Under the pieces are notes generated by a model. It was given only the letters and a program-made list of their open reading frames with translations, was not told the origin of the DNA and ran no database searches. Below are positions 12,664 through 16,398 of a stretch of DNA of 16,398 nt, one piece after another; within the stretch, counting starts at the first letter, position 1, and each line of letters opens with the position of its first letter. The position numbers were made by a program, and so were the translations under genes. The stretch is from UBA3700 sp002372775 (GTDB lineage Bacteria > Bacillota > Clostridia > Christensenellales > UBA3700): NCBI GenBank assembly GCA_946615965.1, contig CAMOIC010000032.1, positions 1 through 16,398 on the forward strand, read 5' to 3'.

Positions 12664-13935
12664 ATGACACCACTTTATAGCGCTATTATTAACTACAATA
12701 AACTAAATAAAGCAAGATTCCATATGCCAGGGCATAGTGGGGCTTTAATTGGCGAATTTAAAGCAAATAATCTAGATGTTACAGAAATACCTGGTTTAGA
12801 TAATTTACTTCAATCTGATGGCGTTATTAAAGAGAGTGAAGCACTTCTTGCTAAAAGCTATAACGTAAAGAATGCTCTTATGGTTACAACAGGAACTACA
12901 ACATGCATGCAAATAGTTATGGCGTCACTAAAAGCACTTAAGTATAAGGTCATTTGTTTAGGTAAAATGCATACTTCTTTTTACAATGCATTAAGACTAT
13001 ATGATATGCCATATACAGAGTGTAGTAGCATAGAATGTATAAAGGTTGAAATTAATAAAAGTCAAACCATGTATGCAATTTTTACTACATCACCAAACTA
13101 TTTTGGCGTAGTAAAAGATGTAGAAAAACTAAAGGAAATTACAGCAAATACAAACAATATCGTTGTTGTAGATGCAGCGCATGGTGCTCATTTTGCTTTT
13201 TCTAAATTATTGCCAACATTCCCAGGCGAGATTGCAGATATTGCTATGACAAGTTTACATAAGACAATGCCATGTCTTGGCGGTAGTGCACTTCTAACTT
13301 GTAATAGTGAAAAGCTATATAACACCTTATGTTTATATAGAGAGATATGTCACTCAACATCACCTAATTACGTCTCTATGGCTTCTATGGATTATGCTAG
13401 AGAAGACTTTAGCGCAAATGGTGAGAAGTATTATATGGCTATAAAGAATGAGATAGCTTCATTTAATGGAAAGATGGCCTCATTTGATATAGAAAGCAAC
13501 GATGATTTTTCAAGATTAGTTTTATATAAGAAGGATGTGAATTGCTATGATGCATTACTAAAGCTACATGATATGGGATTCTCAATTGAGATGGCATATG
13601 AAGATAGACTAGTTCTTATAGTAACTCCATATAACTATTTGAAATTAAAAGATTTTGAAAAAGCACTTGAGAGGATTGAATTAAAAACTCTTGTTAGAAA
13701 TGAAATAAATGAGGGCGAAAAAAGCTCTTTAGATATAACTAATTTAACAGCAGATTTTGTTGAATTGGATGATGCAATAGGACTTATTGCAAACGCAGAT
13801 ATAGGAATATATCCACCATCAGTTCCAGTAATAAGATATGGGACTAAAATTACAGAGGGCAATATTAAAATATTGAAGGCAAATAAGGAGCACTTGTTCG
13901 GTCTTGTAAACAATAAAGTGCCTGTGTTAAAATAA
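12664..13935 (+). CDS. Orn/Lys/Arg decarboxylase-family PLP enzyme, YaaO-like
   Basis: 423 residues. The N-terminus TPLYSAIINYNK...FHMPGHSG (2-25) matches the family's TPL...FHMPGHKG opening, with Ser in place of the usual Lys. TTGTTT (75-80) is a phosphate-binding stretch, D170 in VVVDAAHGAHF pairs with the PLP ring nitrogen, and K200 in SLHKTMPCLGG is the Schiff-base lysine. These fold-type I enzymes decarboxylate arginine, lysine or ornithine in polyamine or acid metabolism; the substrate cannot be told. Its place before tmk matches Bacillus yaaO. It is shorter than usual members (about 480), mostly in the C-terminal domain. No Shine-Dalgarno sequence precedes ATG 12664, which directly follows the lysS terminator, but a later Met start (M21) would cut the conserved N-terminus. 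Confidence 0.87.
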   Translation: MTPLYSAIINYNKLNKARFHMPGHSGALIGEFKANNLDVTEIPGLDNLLQSDGVIKESEALLAKSYNVKNALMVTTGTTTCMQIVMASLKALKYKVICLGKMHTSFYNALRLYDMPYTECSSIECIKVEINKSQTMYAIFTTSPNYFGVVKDVEKLKEITANTNNIVVVDAAHGAHFAFSKLLPTFPGEIADIAMTSLHKTMPCLGGSALLTCNSEKLYNTLCLYREICHSTSPNYVSMASMDYAREDFSANGEKYYMAIKNEIASFNGKMASFDIESNDDFSRLVLYKKDVNCYDALLKLHDMGFSIEMAYEDRLVLIVTPYNYLKLKDFEKALERIELKTLVRNEINEGEKSSLDITNLTADFVELDDAIGLIANADIGIYPPSVPVIRYGTKITEGNIKILKANKEHLFGLVNNKVPVLK

Positions 13936-13957
13936 TTTGGTGGAGTAAAGGTATAAA

Positions 13958-14584
13958 ATGAAAGGTAAATTTATTACATTTGAAGGTTGCGAAGGTGTAG
14001 GAAAAAGCACTCAAGTAAAGCTTCTTGTTAAATATTTAGAGGTTACACACCAAGATTGTTTATTCATTAGAGAACCAGGTGGTACACAAATCTCTGAAAA
14101 GATTAGATCAATAATTTTAGATAAGAATAATGATAAAATGAGCGACGAGTGTGAGACTCTATTATATTGTGCTGCACGTGCTCAACTTGTTAATGAAGTA
14201 ATTAGACCAGCATTAGATGCGGGCAGATTAGTTATTTGTGATAGATTCATGGATTCAACATTTGCATATCAAGGCGTAGCAAGAGGTCTTGGTGCAGATT
14301 ATGTTGAAAGCTTAAATAAAGCAGCTATTAAGGATGTTATTCCAGACTTAACTATTTTCCTTGATTTAAAACCTGAAGAAGCTTTTAAAAGAAAAGGTGG
14401 CGCTGACAAAGAAGATAGAATGGAAATGGCAGGAAATGAATTCCATAATAGAGTTTATGAAGGCTATAAACTAGCACAAGAAAGACATCCAGAAAGAATA
14501 ATTTCTATAGAAGTTCCAGGTACTAAATACCAAACACAAGATAGTATTAGAAATTATCTAAGAGAACATAACTTTATAAAATAA
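13958..14584 (+). CDS. tmk: Thymidylate kinase
   Basis: 208 residues. P-loop GCEGVGKST (10-18), REPGG (38-42), the DRF motif (95-97) followed by DSTFAYQG, and a LID region around RKGGADKEDRME (145-156). It phosphorylates dTMP to dTDP for dTTP synthesis. The start has AAAGG six bases upstream and lies 22 bases after the decarboxylase-family gene. The P-loop carries Cys (C11) where many family members have Gly or Asp. Its stop overlaps the holB start by one base (TAATG), indicating translational coupling. Confidence 0.97.
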   Translation: MKGKFITFEGCEGVGKSTQVKLLVKYLEVTHQDCLFIREPGGTQISEKIRSIILDKNNDKMSDECETLLYCAARAQLVNEVIRPALDAGRLVICDRFMDSTFAYQGVARGLGADYVESLNKAAIKDVIPDLTIFLDLKPEEAFKRKGGADKEDRMEMAGNEFHNRVYEGYKLAQERHPERIISIEVPGTKYQTQDSIRNYLREHNFIK

Positions 14585-15525
14585 TGATTAAATACGAGAA
14601 TCTTCTTAAAGAGACAAAAGCATATAAGACTTTATATCAAGATATAAAGAATGGTGCTCTAAGCCATTGTAATATGATAATCTCTGAAGATTCTATTGCG
14701 TGTAATAATCTATGCTTATTAATTGCTCGTGCGATTTTATGCGAACATGATAACTGTGGTGTTTGCAAAAGCTGCGTAGATGTTGAGAATGGGGTTCATT
14801 TAGGATTAATTACACCAGATGCATTAAATGCTGATGGTCTTAGATATTTAGCATCACGCTGTTATTCAGGCGTAGATAGCGATTCTAAAGTTGTTCTAAT
14901 TCAAAATTTCCAAGACATTGCTCCATCTGAACAAAATAAGTTATTAAAGCTTTTAGAAGAACCAATAGGTAATACAACATTTATACTTGGTGTTACAAAA
15001 TCTTCTAATGTTTTAGAGACAATTAAATCTAGAGCAACAAAGTTTATTATTGAATCATTTAGAAATGAGTCAATAATGCAAGTTTTAAAAGAAGATTATG
15101 ATGATTACACAGCAGCAAAGGCGGTAGAGTTTGCTGAAGGTTCTATAACAAAAGCATTAAGTATTATTGCAAATGAGAATTTAATAGAATGCTATGACTT
15201 AATGAAATTGGCTCTATTAAATATGGATAGTTCTAAAAAGATTTTAGATTATATTGCTCAAATGAAATTAGATAAATCTGAAACTTATTTAGAAGCATTA
15301 GAGATATTAGTAAAACAAATATTAGAAAGAAAGACTCACGTAACAAAAGGAAGTGAGGATGATATAGCAAAGTTAGTAGAAAAGTATAATGTAGCTACTT
15401 TAGTTAATATTGAATCATTGGTTATTGATGCCAAAATGAAACTTGATCAATATTGTAATCCAGAAGGAGTTATATATAAACTACTAATGGGAATCTTGGA
15501 GGTTAAATATAAATGCCAACAATAA
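14584..15525 (+). CDS. holB: DNA polymerase III delta-prime subunit
   Basis: 313 residues. The N-terminus has SHCNMII leading into a degenerate Walker A (SEDSIACNN, 34-42) that lacks GKT, as expected for the delta-prime stator, which does not hydrolyse ATP. A zinc site C53, C58, C61, C64 follows, then KVVLIQNFQDI (102-112), LLKLLEEP (120-127) and SRATKF (149-154), the SRC-like segment with Ala in place of Cys. Delta-prime is part of the clamp loader that opens the beta clamp onto DNA. Sequence conservation is weak beyond these motifs. In Bacillus two genes (yaaQ, yaaR) separate tmk from holB; here they are directly joined. Confidence 0.92.
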   Translation: MIKYENLLKETKAYKTLYQDIKNGALSHCNMIISEDSIACNNLCLLIARAILCEHDNCGVCKSCVDVENGVHLGLITPDALNADGLRYLASRCYSGVDSDSKVVLIQNFQDIAPSEQNKLLKLLEEPIGNTTFILGVTKSSNVLETIKSRATKFIIESFRNESIMQVLKEDYDDYTAAKAVEFAEGSITKALSIIANENLIECYDLMKLALLNMDSSKKILDYIAQMKLDKSETYLEALEILVKQILERKTHVTKGSEDDIAKLVEKYNVATLVNIESLVIDAKMKLDQYCNPEGVIYKLLMGILEVKYKCQQ

Positions 15526-16397
15526 TAGGTATTAAATTCAATAGCACAGGCAAAATGTATTATTTTGATCCTAAGAAATATGAATTCGAAGTAGGAGACG
15601 GCGTAATTGTTGAAACAATGGTTGGGCAATCTACATGTCAACAATATGCATTCTGTTGCAAGAAGAATACTGAAGTTCCGGAGGATGAATTAAAAGTTCC
15701 TCTAAAGCCAATTATTAGAAAGGCTGATGAAAAGGACAAGAAAGTATATGAAGAGAATAAGAAAAGAGGCGAAAAGGCTTTAAGAATTTGTGCTGAAAAA
15801 GTAGAGAAGCACAAATTAAATATGAAGTTACTTGAGGCTGAATATACTTTTGATAGAAGTAAGGTTCTTATTAAGTACACAGCTGATGGAAGAGTAGACT
15901 TTAGAGAATTAGTAAAAGACTTAGCTACTGAACTTCATATGAGAATAGAGCTTCGTCAATTATATGAAAAAGAAGAAGTTATCCTAAAAGGCGCTATGGG
16001 CTTATGTGGACAAGAATGTTGCTGTATTAGATGTCCAGGTGTATGCGATAAGGCAACAGTTAAAATGGCAAAATGTCAAAACATCTCACTAAATCCAACA
16101 AAAGTTGGTGGTGCATGCGGTAAACTTATGTGCTGCTTAAAATTTGAGAATGACTTCTATGCAGATATGGTTAAGAAGATGCCAAAGATTGGTTCTAATG
16201 TTAAAACAAACGAAGGTATTGGTAGAGTATTATCTGTTAATATGCTAAGAGAGTTCATTACTGTTTCTACTCAAATTGATGATTCTTTCGTTGAAAAGAG
16301 ATATGACTTAGGCGAATTCGAATTAATGAAGAGTGATAATAAGAATCAAAAAGAAGAAGAGGAAGAAATAGATCCAGAAATTAAGAATATGGAATAG
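15513..16397 (+). CDS. ricT: RicT (YaaT), PSP1-domain protein
   Basis: 294 residues, complete, starting MPTIIGIKF with a TTGGAGG site about 10 bases upstream; the start overlaps the holB end by 13 bases. The PSP1 domain (about 55-145) includes DRSKVLIKYTADGRVDFRELVKDLA. The cysteine-rich part (165-208) has CGQECC and SLNPTKVGGACGKLMCCLKFEND, the RicT signature. In Bacillus, RicT joins RicA and RicF in a [4Fe-4S]-carrying Y-complex that partners RNase Y in mRNA processing and affects sporulation and competence. Here four cysteines are added between the two conserved clusters (about C171, C174, C178, C188). The C-terminus is Glu-rich and disordered-looking. Confidence 0.95.
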   Translation: MPTIIGIKFNSTGKMYYFDPKKYEFEVGDGVIVETMVGQSTCQQYAFCCKKNTEVPEDELKVPLKPIIRKADEKDKKVYEENKKRGEKALRICAEKVEKHKLNMKLLEAEYTFDRSKVLIKYTADGRVDFRELVKDLATELHMRIELRQLYEKEEVILKGAMGLCGQECCCIRCPGVCDKATVKMAKCQNISLNPTKVGGACGKLMCCLKFENDFYADMVKKMPKIGSNVKTNEGIGRVLSVNMLREFITVSTQIDDSFVEKRYDLGEFELMKSDNKNQKEEEEEIDPEIKNME

Positions 16398-16398
16398 T

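Noticed and set aside
14582..14586. Loss of yaaQ/yaaR between tmk and holB as a notable event
   Set aside because: Gene content between these two varies among Firmicutes, and direct tmk-holB joining is common; it is only noted in the holB entry.
1..16398. CRISPR, insertion sequences, prophage or toxin-antitoxin genes
   Set aside because: No spaced repeats, transposase-like or phage-like reading frames were seen; the gene content is mostly housekeeping.

Overview
The window is a 16.4 kb piece of a low-GC, standard-code genome that looks like an anaerobic Firmicute, probably Clostridia-related. Evidence: Rex redox repressor, GreA, class II LysS, a primosomal DnaD/DnaB-family gene followed by a dnaI-type helicase loader, and the tmk-holB-ricT block known from Firmicutes. 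Nickel-maturation genes, a formate/nitrite-type channel and a large Fe-S flavoprotein point to anaerobic hydrogen/formate-type redox metabolism. Genes are tightly packed, with no prophage, insertion sequence, CRISPR or other obvious mobile DNA. No gene-free stretch exceeds about 125 bases. All 17 visible gene ends use TAA (12) or TAG (5); none uses TGA.

Layout. 1-3463 (+): the end of hypB, a 963-residue multi-cluster Fe-S/FAD oxidoreductase, hypA, and a terminator. 3464-4967 (+): a BirA-type operator and promoter driving bioY (biotin uptake), then a short FNT-family channel behind a perfect 11-bp inverted repeat, then a terminator. 4972-7457 (-): an operon read leftward, DnaD/DnaB-family primosome protein, DnaI-type loader, and a tRNA-Thr(GGT) whose first base directly follows the loader's stop codon, ending in a terminator. 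7508-9668 (+): a divergent promoter region and an ABC-2 type exporter pair (ATPase, permease). 9665-9928 (-): a small conserved-type hypothetical protein, convergent with the permease. 9929-12655 (+): a divergent promoter region with three copies of a short repeat, then rex-greA-lysS and a terminator. 12664-16397 (+): an Orn/Lys/Arg decarboxylase-family protein (YaaO-like), tmk, holB and ricT in overlapping operon order.

How it fits together. hypB/hypA supply nickel to a nickel enzyme whose structural genes are not visible; the flavoprotein between them is likely a redox partner of the same pathway (inference). Rex would connect NADH/NAD+ balance to gene expression, but I see no canonical Rex box in the window. 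The rest is core housekeeping: replication loading, thymidylate supply, clamp loader, lysyl-tRNA charging and transcript rescue.

The window is mostly ordinary chromosome. The signals most worth a second look are the hypB-flavoprotein-hypA arrangement, the stop-codon/tRNA junction and the two A-C mismatches in that tRNA, the perfect inverted repeat at the FNT promoter, the nested BirA-like half-sites, two starts without Shine-Dalgarno sequences, the triple repeat upstream of rex, and a RicT with extra cysteines.
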